A DNA stretch of 42,632 bases from Patescibacteria group bacterium UBA2135 (GCA_002327685.1 DCXN01000016.1:1-42632), one strand, 5' to 3'; counted from the stretch's first letter, positions 23,127-30,596 are shown. Notes: a model not told the origin generated them from the sequence alone. A program made the numbers and translations.

Positions 23127-23291
23127 TTATCCATGTGATGCCAGTGTCACGCTGATCAAAAGAACGATTCCGATTATCATCAGAGGAAAACCCACACTAG
23201 CTTTTTCCTCTTTAAATGCTACCCCGGAGAATACTAAAAAACATACACAAAGAACACTCAAGGTAACAATTAATATAAGGTTACCGCCCAC
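23127..23291 (-). CDS. 54-aa membrane protein with GTG start
   Basis: GTG at 23291 opens 54 codons ending TAA. AAAGGA lies 6 nt upstream, and a strong terminator follows within 20 bp, so this is a complete short gene. Two hydrophobic helices (about 4-25, NLILIVTLSVLCVCFLVFSG; and 34-50, GFPLMIIGIVLLISVT) flank a short charged loop KEEKAS, giving a helical hairpin in the membrane. I do not recognise a family. It lies between tRNA-Thr and pheS. The TTGACA at the end of the neighbouring 74-bp repeat (23348-23421) could serve as its -35, but the -10 is poor. Confidence 0.65.
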   Translation of the reverse strand: MGGNLILIVTLSVLCVCFLVFSGVAFKEEKASVGFPLMIIGIVLLISVTLASHG

Positions 23292-23347
23292 GTCATATCC
23301 TTTCAGTTCTGGTCATTATGAATATCAAATTAACAAAAGATATTTTT

Positions 23348-23421
23348 TTGTCAACCCCGTTAGAGGTAAAACAATTTCGTTGTTTGCCGAATCAAATGAT
23401 TCGGACCTCTAACGAGGTCAA
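23348..23421. repeat. 74-bp cloverleaf-like palindromic repeat, copy 1
   Basis: Outer arms TTGTCAACCCCGTTAGAGGT / ACCTCTAACG-A-GGTCAA enclose two hairpins, AAACAA-TTTCG-TTGTTT and CCGAATC-AAAT-GATTCGG. It matches 38305-38378 at 71 of 74 positions. Confidence 0.92.
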
Positions 23422-23460
23422 TAGCCATCGGGGGGCTTGAGCCCACAACCTGACGCTTCA

Positions 23461-23553
23461 TCCCGTTAGAGCCGCCTCGGAGATTCGAACTCCGGACCTA
23501 CGCATTACAAGTGCGTTGCTCTGGCCAGCTGAGCTAAGGCGGCTCTAACGGGA
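23461..23553. repeat. Inverted 10-bp arms bracketing tRNA-Thr
   Basis: TCCCGTTAGA (23461-23470) and TCTAACGGGA (23544-23553) extend the acceptor stem to about 17 continuous base pairs. The CCCGTTAGAG core is the same as the outer arm of the 74-bp repeat. Confidence 0.85.
23470..23543 (-). tRNA. trnT: tRNA-Thr, anticodon TGT
   Basis: A full cloverleaf on the minus strand: acceptor GCCGCCT/AGGCGGC, D arm GCTC/GAGC, anticodon stem ACGCA/TGCGT with loop CTTGTAA (anticodon TGT), and T arm CGGAG-TTCGAAT-CTCCG. The discriminator is T. CCA is not encoded. The U73 discriminator pairs with the base before position 1 in the extended flank. Confidence 0.97.
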
Positions 23554-23649
23554 CAAGCAAAACGTGCCTGCCTGCCAATTACCTACCTTGCAGATCCTAC
23601 AGTAAACAGGATTGCGCTAAAGAGCTACGCCTGTAATAAGGTAGTGCTT

Positions 23650-24063
23650 TTATTTCTCGTTTTCCTCTCGTATCTTCTTCTTATGCTCTAAGACGTCCTT
23701 AAAAAATGGAGACACAGGTTTTTTATTTGGTGCCAGCTCCTGTTTGCCTTTTACTGAATTTACCACACGATCAACATGTTTCTTGATTGGTGCATTTTTG
23801 ATAAATTGTGAAGATTTTCCAACAGTATCTTTACTGTTGTGATACACTTTTTTTAATATTTGTTCCGCTTGTTCTTTGGGTAATTTCTTGTATCCATCGT
23901 GCAACTCTCCCAAAAGCTCGTTCATTGGAAAAAGCGATGTAGTGCTGTCTTTGGAACTAGATATCTTTCCTGTTTTTAATTCCCATTGACGATAGTAGAT
24001 CATCGCCAAGAGTCCAACTAGTGAAGTGAGAAAGATGATGAGAAGAGTAAGCATGTGTTTCAA
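23650..24063 (-). CDS. Membrane-anchored protein, function unknown
   Basis: 137 aa. One N-terminal membrane segment (LTLLIIFLTSLVGLLAMIYY, about 5-24) is followed by a hydrophilic, Lys-rich helical tail (HDGYKKLPKEQAEQILKKVY; FKDVLEHKKKIREENEK). The topology suggests a single-pass protein with a cytosolic tail. I know no family. It lies downstream of tsf across an AT-rich palindromic spacer and upstream of tRNA-Thr. The start is the first ATG, with no Shine-Dalgarno. Confidence 0.7.
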   Translation of the reverse strand: MKHMLTLLIIFLTSLVGLLAMIYYRQWELKTGKISSSKDSTTSLFPMNELLGELHDGYKKLPKEQAEQILKKVYHNSKDTVGKSSQFIKNAPIKKHVDRVVNSVKGKQELAPNKKPVSPFFKDVLEHKKKIREENEK

Positions 24064-24091
24064 TTATTCTAATTAACTAAAAGTAATTTTC

Positions 24092-24193
24092 AATTTACAA
24101 TTCTCAATTTTCAATAAATTTTCAATAAAATAATTTTCAAACGTTTGTAAATTGAAAATTGAGAAATTCAATGAAAATTGAGAATTGTAAATT
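24092..24193. repeat. AT-rich nested inverted repeat
   Basis: AATTTACAATTCTCAATTTT (from 24092) is exactly complementary to the right end (to 24193), with 22-bp arms. A third related copy lies at about 24146-24166. It separates tsf from the 137-aa gene and may end tsf transcription. Confidence 0.85.
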
Positions 24194-24206
24194 TGAATAG
24201 GTTAAT

Positions 24207-24707
24207 TTATATTGAGAATCGTTCATATCGAGCAATCTCAATTCGCTCGCCAAATTTCTGCACAGCAGAAGTAAGCAAATCTTTAATTTTTTGACTTTCA
24301 TCTTTAACAAACGACTGCTCTAACAGGATGCGTTCAGGTTGTACACCCAAACTTTTTTCATCCGCTTCTGCATTCTCTGTGTTCAAATAGTCGGGATTCG
24401 TTGCGGCAATATGCATCGCGATGTCATGCGCAAGCGCTTTAAAATCCTCATTACGTGCCACAAAATCAGTTTCGCACGCAAGTTCCATAATAACACCAAT
24501 GGCGCCACCTCCGTGAATATATGTAGCAATAGTGCCAGAACCAAGAGACCTACCTCCTTTTTTTGACACGATATCTGCGCCCTTTGCCTTTAGGATTTCA
24601 AGCGCTTTATCCATGTCGCCATCAGCCTCCTTAAGCGCACTATTACACTGCATAACAGAAATTCCTGTTCTATCACGCAATCCTTTTACTTGTTCTGTGG
24701 AAATCAT
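24207..24707 (-). CDS. tsf: Elongation factor Ts, short form
   Basis: 166 aa from ATG 24707 (MISTEQVKGLRDRTGISVMQ). Upstream residues in the open frame do not fit the family. EF-Ts recycles EF-Tu-GDP. The N-terminal UBA-like domain is intact, the core signature ACETDFVARNEDF spans 78-89, and the ending SFVKDESQKIKDLL...GERIEIARYERFSI is standard. It is far shorter than E. coli EF-Ts (283 aa) and lacks most of the second core subdomain and the coiled coil, like short EF-Ts of Thermus type. It follows rpsB after a hairpin-forming ACAACC-type spacer. No Shine-Dalgarno. Confidence 0.95.
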   Translation of the reverse strand: MISTEQVKGLRDRTGISVMQCNSALKEADGDMDKALEILKAKGADIVSKKGGRSLGSGTIATYIHGGGAIGVIMELACETDFVARNEDFKALAHDIAMHIAATNPDYLNTENAEADEKSLGVQPERILLEQSFVKDESQKIKDLLTSAVQKFGERIEIARYERFSI

Positions 24708-24717
24708 ACGATACAAC

Positions 24718-24803
24718 TTACAACATACAACCCACAACTAACAACTTTTTAAACAAAATTATGTATTCTGTTGTTGGTTGTCAGTCGTCGGTTGTTGGTT
24801 TTT
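24718..24803. repeat. ACAACC-type degenerate repeat forming an rpsB-tsf hairpin
   Basis: ACAACTTACAACATACAACC at 24718 and the opposite-strand GTTGTTGGTTGTCAGTCGTC from about 24772 are built of degenerate 8-10-bp units and can pair. The right half is translated as the Gln/Asn/Thr-rich end of RpsB. Confidence 0.75.
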
Positions 24804-25529
24804 AACTCCAGCTTGATATGCCTTCACGAACTTATCAACAAAAAAGATAATACTTGCGACAGACGAGTCATTTGCAGGTATAGGATACTGGACTTTGGCG
24901 ATATCACAATCAGAGTTTATAAGTGAAACCGTCGGAATAGAGAGGTGAGCTGCTTCCCGTACAGCAATTTCCTCATGACGCTGATCAATCACGAAGAGCG
25001 CATCAGGTAATTTATTCATATGTACAATTCCGCCGAAACTTGCTTCAAGCTTATCCATTTCCCGATCAAGAAGTAGGCGTTCTTTCTTAGTATACACGTC
25101 AAGCTCTCCAGATTCTTTCTGCTCACGCAAATGAATTAAACGCTGGGTTCGTTTCTTAATTTCAGAAAAATTAGTCATCGTTCCACCAATCCACCTATTT
25201 GAAACATACGGAAGAGAAAGTGTTGCCGCCGCTTCTTTAATCACTTTTCTGGCTTCGTGTTTCGTGCCAACAATCAAAAATGTTTTTCCTTCCTTCGCGC
25301 TCGATGTCACAAATTCAAGTGCTTTCAAAAGATGAGAACTTGTCTTTTCTAAATTCAATATATCAACACCCTTTTTCATACCAAAAATAACTCGCTTAAA
25401 CGATGGGTGGCGACGTGTTTTTCCATACCCAAAATGCGCCCCTGCTCGGAACATTTCTTCAATAAGCGACGCACCTGTCTGTGTGGGCAAGCTTGCGGTA
25501 TTTTTACTATTATCTTTTTTGACTTCCAT
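24759..25529 (-). CDS. rpsB: 30S ribosomal protein S2
   Basis: 256 aa from ATG 25529. uS2 binds the 30S head/body junction and helps recruit S1. Family motifs: MFRAGAHFGYGKTRRHPSFK, NLEKTSSHLLKALEFV, VGTKHEARKVIKEAA, YVSNRWIGGTMTNFSEI, PDALFVIDQRHEEIAVREA, SLINSDCDIAKVQYPIPAND. The last 16 residues (KNQQPTTDNQQQNT) are not family-like and are encoded by the spacer repeat. The promoter TTGAAT-N17-TACAAT lies over the alaS stop codon, and the -10 ends 8 nt before the ATG, so a leaderless rpsB-tsf mRNA is expected. A TTG start at 25547 is less likely. Confidence 0.95.
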   Translation of the reverse strand: MEVKKDNSKNTASLPTQTGASLIEEMFRAGAHFGYGKTRRHPSFKRVIFGMKKGVDILNLEKTSSHLLKALEFVTSSAKEGKTFLIVGTKHEARKVIKEAAATLSLPYVSNRWIGGTMTNFSEIKKRTQRLIHLREQKESGELDVYTKKERLLLDREMDKLEASFGGIVHMNKLPDALFVIDQRHEEIAVREAAHLSIPTVSLINSDCDIAKVQYPIPANDSSVASIIFFVDKFVKAYQAGVKNQQPTTDNQQQNT

Positions 25530-25537
25530 GAAAAATG

Positions 25538-25566
25538 ATTGTAGCAAAGATACATTAACTATTCAA
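25538..25566 (-). promoter_or_regulatory. rpsB-tsf promoter (leaderless)
   Basis: TTGAAT (25561-25566), 17 bp, TACAAT (25538-25543). The -35 overlaps the alaS stop codon. Confidence 0.7.
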
Positions 25567-27331
25567 GTACCGCCTTAATGCGTCGTACGCCAGCCGAAAC
25601 TGCCTCCTCTTTCTTGATTTTAAAGACCCTTTCTAGCTCTGATGTATTTTTTACATGCGGTCCGCCGCAAAGTTCAAGGCTGAATATACCCGAAGCCTCA
25701 TCCCCCACCTGATAAACTTTTACCATTTCATCATATCGGCCATCAAAGAGCCCCATAGCGCCTTGTTTTTTTGCCTCATTAATAGTCATTTCCTTCCATG
25801 ACACAGGAAGTTTTTCTTGTATTTTTTGATTTACCAAATCTTCAACTTGTTTTTTCTCACCATCAGTCATTTTTTGCGAATGAGAAAAATCAAATCGGAG
25901 CCGATCTGGTGTGATACTGCTTCCTTTTTGAAATACACGGTCTCCAAGTACTTCCCGAAGTGCTTGGTGCAATAAATGTGTTGCAGTATGATATTGGACT
26001 TCCTTGTCGCTGTGCCCCGCAAGTCCCCCCTTGAATTTTTTCTCTGCGCCAACGCGCGAGAGTTCTTGGTGCTTAGCAAGTTCTTCTTTAAATTCCTTCT
26101 CGTCAACTACAATGTTTTTTTCTTGCGCAAGCTCTTTGGTCATCTCCACGGGGAAGCCATACGTTTGATATAAATCAAATGCGTGTTTTCCTGATATATG
26201 TTTTGTGTCAAGTTTCTCAAACTCCCGAATACCTCGTTCAAGAGTTTTTCTAAATCGCTCTTCTTCTTGCTGTATTTCGCTTTTAATTTCTTTTGATTTT
26301 TGCGTTAAATTCGGATATACATTTTCATACTTCTTAATTACTACATCAACAAGCGTGTGTAAAAATTCTTTTTTTATTCCTAATATATCGCTATACCGCA
26401 CCGCGCGTCTAATAAGGCGGCGTACAATGTATCCTCTGTCGGTGTTTGAAGGTAACACGCCATCTCCTATTGTGAATACCGCTGTACGAATGTGGTCAGC
26501 GACAATCCTTTTAGCGCGCACGTCATCCACTGAAGACATCTCACCAATCTTATCCATCAATTCCTCAAACAAATCCGTTTCAAAAATATTGTCTTTTCCT
26601 TGCGTTACCATCGCGAGTCGTTCAAGTCCTGCACCAGTATCAACACTTTTCTGTTTTAATTTCCCAACTACTTTCCCACCTCTCTTTTCGTGTTCTATAA
26701 ATACATCATTCCAGAGTTCTATAACACGTTGTGAATCATCGGCCTTTTTAAAATCTTTTTTTGTCGCAATCGCATCTTGTTCTGGATATAAATCATAAAA
26801 CATCTCTGTATCAAGTCCGCTAGGGCCATCATCTCCTGGACTCCACCAGTTTGAATCTTCTCCAAAGAAGTAAATTCGATTTTCAGGAATTCCAACACTT
26901 TCCCAAATTTTAGCTGATTCTATATCTTTTGGTTCATTGTCATCACCCTCAAAACAAGTAATGTAGATGCGAGTCGGATCAAGTCCAAGCCCATCTTCTT
27001 TTGATGTTAGGAATTCATAACTCCATTCAATTGCCTCTTTCTTGAAATACACACCCAGAGACCAATTTCCAAGCATTTCAAAAAATGTGTCGTGTGTTTT
27101 GTCCCCAACTTCTTCAATATCTTGCGTGCGAACACATTTTTGTACATTGGCTAGCTTGTCTCCTGCGGAATGTTTTTTTCCTAGAAAATATGGAATAAGC
27201 GGCTGCATTCCAGCACTCGTAAAAAGAACCGAGGGATCATTCTCGGGCACAAGTGATGCTGACGGAATTATGGCATGATTGCGTTCCTTAAAAAAAGACA
27301 GAAACTTTTTCCTTATCTCTTCAGATTTCAT
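25559..27331 (-). CDS. alaS: Alanyl-tRNA synthetase lacking the C-Ala domain
   Basis: 590 aa from ATG 27331 (MKSEEIRKKFLSFFKERNH), chosen because TATAAT ends 7 nt upstream. It has the class II core (FTSAGMQPLIPYFLGKKH, CVRTQDIEEVGDKTHDTFFEMLGNWSLGVYFK), the tRNA-recognition domain (IVADHIRTAVFTIGDGVLPS, GYIVRRLIRRAVRY) and the editing domain (HTATHLLHQAL with its HxxxH, and CGGPHVKNTSEL). The protein stops right after AGVRRIKAV, so the C-terminal C-Ala/DHHA1 region (about 180 aa in E. coli) is absent. An intrinsic terminator lies immediately upstream of the promoter. The rpsB promoter overlaps the end of the gene. Confidence 0.96.
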   Translation of the reverse strand: MKSEEIRKKFLSFFKERNHAIIPSASLVPENDPSVLFTSAGMQPLIPYFLGKKHSAGDKLANVQKCVRTQDIEEVGDKTHDTFFEMLGNWSLGVYFKKEAIEWSYEFLTSKEDGLGLDPTRIYITCFEGDDNEPKDIESAKIWESVGIPENRIYFFGEDSNWWSPGDDGPSGLDTEMFYDLYPEQDAIATKKDFKKADDSQRVIELWNDVFIEHEKRGGKVVGKLKQKSVDTGAGLERLAMVTQGKDNIFETDLFEELMDKIGEMSSVDDVRAKRIVADHIRTAVFTIGDGVLPSNTDRGYIVRRLIRRAVRYSDILGIKKEFLHTLVDVVIKKYENVYPNLTQKSKEIKSEIQQEEERFRKTLERGIREFEKLDTKHISGKHAFDLYQTYGFPVEMTKELAQEKNIVVDEKEFKEELAKHQELSRVGAEKKFKGGLAGHSDKEVQYHTATHLLHQALREVLGDRVFQKGSSITPDRLRFDFSHSQKMTDGEKKQVEDLVNQKIQEKLPVSWKEMTINEAKKQGAMGLFDGRYDEMVKVYQVGDEASGIFSLELCGGPHVKNTSELERVFKIKKEEAVSAGVRRIKAVLE

Positions 27332-27338
27332 AAAATTC

Positions 27339-27344
27339 ATTATA
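27339..27344 (-). promoter_or_regulatory. alaS -10 element (leaderless)
   Basis: Perfect TATAAT ending 7 nt before ATG 27331. It directly follows the T-run of the upstream terminator. Confidence 0.65.
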
Positions 27345-27345
27345 T

Positions 27346-27375
27346 ACAAAAACTAGCCCTAGTAATAGGGCTAGT
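27346..27375 (-). terminator. Terminator of the 158-aa orphan gene
   Basis: ACTAGCCCT/AGGGCTAGT, 9-bp stem with a 6-nt loop, followed on the minus strand by TTTTTG. Confidence 0.93.
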
Positions 27376-27388
27376 GACATAACAAAAG

Positions 27389-27865
27389 CTATTCAAGATG
27401 CTTAGAACGAGCAGGTGACAGGCTTTCAATTTTTGTTGCGATGTCTTTTAATTGTTCGTATAAAGACGCAATGAGGAGTGTTTTTTGTTGAGAAGATATA
27501 TCTGAAGAAAGATGTTCTCGAAGTAATGAATCAAAAATGCACAACTGGAAACTACCATTTACCCATTCTAGTATCGCTTCACAATTATCAAATGGATACC
27601 GAATTCTAAATTCTGGTCCAATCAAACGATTACGATAGCGAATTTCTTCGTCTTGGCTGTTTGCCCTTTTTGATTTGGGAGAATATTTTACGTGAAGTTC
27701 AAGCTCATATACATCATCTTCAAGGTCAGCGTACATATAGAATGTAACTAACACTGCTAGATCAACAATTGCTTCTTCCAACTCTTCACCAACACTTGCC
27801 CTAAATTTGAATAATAAGAAGTCTTCCCCATCCTCATTTTGGCCGATTCCTGATTCTTCTGTCAT
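27389..27865 (-). CDS. Orphan acidic protein, function unknown
   Basis: 158 aa, acidic N-terminus (MTEESGIGQNEDGEDF), no signal peptide or membrane segment. The mixed beta/alpha pattern (FLLFKFRASVGEELEEAIVD; YELELHVKYSPKSKR; EFRIRYPFDNCEAILEW) is not a family I know. A TTGCCG-N17-TACTGT promoter (27901-27929), an AAGG Shine-Dalgarno and a strong terminator frame it as a single-gene unit. It lies directly downstream of one of two 30-bp direct repeats, while the Cas2-like gene follows the other, so the two genes could share a regulator. Confidence 0.78.
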   Translation of the reverse strand: MTEESGIGQNEDGEDFLLFKFRASVGEELEEAIVDLAVLVTFYMYADLEDDVYELELHVKYSPKSKRANSQDEEIRYRNRLIGPEFRIRYPFDNCEAILEWVNGSFQLCIFDSLLREHLSSDISSQQKTLLIASLYEQLKDIATKIESLSPARSKHLE

Positions 27866-27900
27866 TACTTAACCTTTTTAATAAAAAACGATCTGTGCGT

Positions 27901-27929
27901 ACAGTAACATACAACATGAACAACGGCAA
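27901..27929 (-). promoter_or_regulatory. Promoter of the 158-aa orphan gene
   Basis: TTGCCG (27924-27929), 17 bp, TACTGT (27901-27906), a moderate match. Confidence 0.5.
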
Positions 27930-27944
27930 CCTCTTAATAAACAC

Positions 27945-27974
27945 ATTTTTTGTACCATGGTATAAAAAATAGGA
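27945..27974. repeat. 30-bp direct repeat, downstream copy
   Basis: 29 of 30 positions match 28595-28624. The core is the palindrome TACCATGGTA. It lies 8 nt after the Cas2-like stop codon and upstream of the 158-aa gene's promoter. Confidence 0.92.
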
Positions 27975-27981
27975 AAGTTGT

Positions 27982-28608
27982 TTATAGAGTTATTTTAAAA
28001 ATTTTCTTTAATTTCTTGTCATCACCAATTTTACTACTCTCTATTAAGCGCAATTCACTATCATGTATATTAAAAAATTGTTTAACAAAACTTACTTCTT
28101 CTTCACACGGAAAAGGAAAAATCCACACACTTTTTTGAAACATTTGAAAGCCGATTCTTCTCAAGCAATCTCTAAGGGCATTTCTTTTTCCTCTTTCGTG
28201 TGCAGGAATATCAAAAAACACAATTCTCCACACATTATCCCATTTTTGCGGTTTTTCTATAGAGAGGGAACGAATTTTATAATATGCTTCTCGTTCTTTC
28301 CCTTTATTGGTAAGTGACACGTATTTTTTCCCATCATTTTTCCTTATTATCTTCACATAGCCTTTCTTTTTCATAAAAGATAGTATGCTTTGAACTTTCT
28401 TCTGATTACTTGATCGATGTTTTTTACCAGCAACAAACGCCGCACCAAGGGCACCGACCGCAATTGGATAAAGTACCCCAACTGTAACAATACCGGCAGC
28501 TCCAAGATAAAAAAGAATTTCTTCAGTTAATTTAATCTTCTTCTCTTTCCTTTTTCCAATCTTTATGTGTATATGTATTGTTTTTGATTTTCCAATTTTT
28601 TGTACCAT
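27982..28608 (-). CDS. Cas2/PaaX-like protein with winged helix and hydrophobic N-terminus
   Basis: 208 aa. The C-terminal half (about 120-205: WRIVFFDIPAHERGKRNALR, DCLRRIGFQMFQKSVWIFPF, then a Cys-Glu-Glu-Glu loop) is the ferredoxin-like fold shared by Cas2 and the PaaX C-terminal domain. The FDIPAHER and QKSVWIFPF motifs are the characteristic strands. Before it is a winged helix (about 66-110, SILSFMKKKGYVKI, KYVSLTNKGKE), and at about 28-60 a hydrophobic Gly/Ala-rich stretch that looks membrane-embedded. No CRISPR array or cas1 is present, so a transcription-regulator-like role is at least as likely as a nuclease role. The ATG lies inside a palindrome (TACCATGGTA) in the upstream copy of a 30-bp direct repeat. 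TATTAT is 7 nt upstream. Confidence 0.8.
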   Translation of the reverse strand: MVQKIGKSKTIHIHIKIGKRKEKKIKLTEEILFYLGAAGIVTVGVLYPIAVGALGAAFVAGKKHRSSNQKKVQSILSFMKKKGYVKIIRKNDGKKYVSLTNKGKEREAYYKIRSLSIEKPQKWDNVWRIVFFDIPAHERGKRNALRDCLRRIGFQMFQKSVWIFPFPCEEEVSFVKQFFNIHDSELRLIESSKIGDDKKLKKIFKITL

Positions 28609-28624
28609 GGTATAAATAATAGGA
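28595..28624. repeat. 30-bp direct repeat, upstream copy
   Basis: It overlaps the Cas2-like start codon and matches 27945-27974 at 29 of 30 positions. The copies are exactly 650 bp apart. Confidence 0.92.
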
Positions 28625-28705
28625 TAATATTATTTTATATAATATAAGTACAACACAAAGAAAGACAAAGAGTGTAAAGACAATAGACAAAAATTGTGTG
28701 AGGAA

Positions 28706-29698
28706 TTATCTTCTACCCCTTACTTTCTGTACTGCATCTTTTATCGCCTTCACATCCATGCCATAGTGCGCAATTAACTCTTCCGGCTTTCCAGATTGTC
28801 CAAAAGAGTCATGGACACCGATAAATTCTATCGGTACTGGGTGCTCTTGTGCAAGCACTTCTGCAACAGCGGAACCCATACCTCCAGCAATTTGATGTTC
28901 TTCTACTGTTACAACAGCACCCGCTTTTTTTGCGTGCGCAACAATCGTCTCTGCGTCCATTGGTTTAATCGTGTGATTATTTATCACATCAACTTCTATG
29001 TTTTCTTTTTTGAGCTCTTCTGCCGCAACGAGCGCATTATAAACAAGATTACCGCAAGCGATAATGACAGCATCCGGCTTCTCAGATTCCCATAAAACAT
29101 TTGCTTTTCCGATTTCAAATAGCGTTTCTTTCGTAGTAAAAATAGGTGTTTTTTCGCGTGCAAAACGTAAGTATACGGGACTATTATTAAATGCGGCTGT
29201 ATATGTTGCTTTTCGCGCCTCTTCTGCATCGCATGGAACAATAACAGTCATGTTCGGCTGTGCGCGCATAAGCGCGATATCTTCAAGCGCCTGATGTGTT
29301 GCTCCATCAGGACCAACAGAAACACCTGCATGCATACCGCACACTTTTACTGGTACATTATTAAGAGAGATTGTAGTGCGAATCTGTTCATTATTTCGCC
29401 CAGGAGAAAAAGCCGCATAAGAAGCAATGAACGGAATTTTTCCATAATTCGCAAGCCCAGAGCCAACAGTAGCAAGGTTTTGTTCTGCCACACCAAGTTC
29501 AATATAGCGCTCGGGAAATTTCTCTTGAAACCAATGAGAACGAGTTGACTCCATTAAATCCGCACACAAAACCACCACGCGTTCATCTCTCTCCCCTGCT
29601 TCAACCACGCCCTTACCATAGCCATCCCGCGTAGGTCCTTGCTCAACTCTCTCAAGATTAAAAATATTTTTCACTAAATGTTGCTCTTTATTAATCAT
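28706..29698 (-). CDS. tktB: Transketolase, C-terminal subunit
   Basis: 330 aa. It is the pyrimidine-binding plus C-terminal half of transketolase encoded as its own chain (split type, as in archaea and many CPR). The catalytic Glu lies in ERYIELGVAEQNLATVGSGL. GMHAGVSVGPDGATHQALED and VYLRFAREKTP are typical. The C-terminal domain carries VVTVEEHQIAGGMGSAVAEV. It works with the N-terminal chain encoded 38 bp upstream to move two-carbon units between pentose and triose/hexose phosphates. The start is the first ATG, with no strong Shine-Dalgarno, and is probably translated from the operon mRNA. The spacer to the N-chain carries a CCTATAACCT repeat. Confidence 0.93.
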   Translation of the reverse strand: MINKEQHLVKNIFNLERVEQGPTRDGYGKGVVEAGERDERVVVLCADLMESTRSHWFQEKFPERYIELGVAEQNLATVGSGLANYGKIPFIASYAAFSPGRNNEQIRTTISLNNVPVKVCGMHAGVSVGPDGATHQALEDIALMRAQPNMTVIVPCDAEEARKATYTAAFNNSPVYLRFAREKTPIFTTKETLFEIGKANVLWESEKPDAVIIACGNLVYNALVAAEELKKENIEVDVINNHTIKPMDAETIVAHAKKAGAVVTVEEHQIAGGMGSAVAEVLAQEHPVPIEFIGVHDSFGQSGKPEELIAHYGMDVKAIKDAVQKVRGRR

Positions 29699-29735
29699 AT
29701 TTTTTATATCTATAACCTAACACCTATAACCTGAT

Positions 29736-30596
29736 TTATTTGTGTTCACTCTCAATTTCTTCTCCCAATGTTCGCAATTCAGCTAAAAACTTCTGCGCTT
29801 CTTCTTTTTTAGGTGGTTTCCCGTGCCATGTATAATCAAATTCAATTTCTTTAATTCCTTTTCCTGGAATCGTGTGTGCAATAATCATCGTCGGTTTTTC
29901 ATATATTGCTTTCGCCTGCTCCACCGCGTCAACAAATTCTTCAATATTATGCCCATCTGCTTCAATTACATGCCAATTAAACGCTTCATATTTTTCGCGA
30001 AGCGATTCTAAAGCCATTACGTCTTCAGTCATACCGTTAATCTGAATATTGTTCCTGTCAATAACGGCCGTTAGATTATTGAGTTTATTATGTGCCGCAA
30101 ACATTGCTGATTCCCATGTATTTCCTGCTTCCTGCTCACCATCTGACATTAAGCAATACACGCGGAATTTTTTATCATCCATTTTAGCTCCTAGAGCTAT
30201 TCCAGCGGCTTGTCCAAGTCCCGACCCCAACGGACCAGAGGTTGTTTCAACTGACAGAAGTTTTTCACGTTCAGGATGTCCTTGTAATATAGAATCAAAC
30301 TTTCGCAAGGATTTAAGCTCCTCAAGCGGAAAATAACCAGCATGTGCCATTGCTGCATAGCGCACCGGTGTAATGTGCCCATGTGAAAGAATAAGCCGAT
30401 CACGTTCCTCCAAGAGTGGATTTTTGGGATCGTGGTTTAAAATATGAAAATAAAATGCGGTAAAAATATCCGCCATTCCCAAAGGTCCCGCAGTGTGTCC
30501 GCTTCCTGCTTCAGTTAGTGATTCAACTAAAGATTGGCGAATTTCATTCGCTTTTTCTTCTAATTCTTTGATTTTGTCTTCGTGAATATGACCCAT
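29736..30596 (-). CDS. tktA: Transketolase, N-terminal subunit
   Basis: 286 aa, the thiamine-diphosphate (pyrophosphate-binding) chain of split transketolase. Motifs: LTEAGSGHTAGPLGMADIF, LSHGHITPVRYAAMAHAGYF, GPLGSGLGQAAGIALG, and the TPP/Mg motif SDGEQEAGNTWESAMFA...DRNNIQ. The ending IPGKGIKEIEFDYTWHGKPP matches the family. It lies 31 bp after the RPE-like gene and 38 bp before the C-terminal chain, so the two halves are cotranscribed. Together with rpiB and the RPE-like gene it makes the non-oxidative pentose-phosphate branch, except that no transaldolase is visible here. Confidence 0.93.
   Translation of the reverse strand: MGHIHEDKIKELEEKANEIRQSLVESLTEAGSGHTAGPLGMADIFTAFYFHILNHDPKNPLLEERDRLILSHGHITPVRYAAMAHAGYFPLEELKSLRKFDSILQGHPEREKLLSVETTSGPLGSGLGQAAGIALGAKMDDKKFRVYCLMSDGEQEAGNTWESAMFAAHNKLNNLTAVIDRNNIQINGMTEDVMALESLREKYEAFNWHVIEADGHNIEEFVDAVEQAKAIYEKPTMIIAHTIPGKGIKEIEFDYTWHGKPPKKEEAQKFLAELRTLGEEIESEHK

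Larger units (their letters stand above)
23292..23649. other. Spacer with tRNA-Thr and cloverleaf-like repeat
   Basis: There is no protein gene. It contains a 74-bp repeat (23348-23421), a T-arm-like GGGCT-CAA-GCCC hairpin (around 23430-23445), tRNA-Thr with extended arms (23461-23553), and an unassigned hairpin region with D-arm-like text (23580-23645). Confidence 0.7.

Noticed and set aside
27982..28608. CRISPR-Cas locus
   Set aside because: The protein has a Cas2-like fold, but there is no repeat-spacer array and no cas1 or effector gene. The two 30-bp copies are 650 bp apart and flank a gene.
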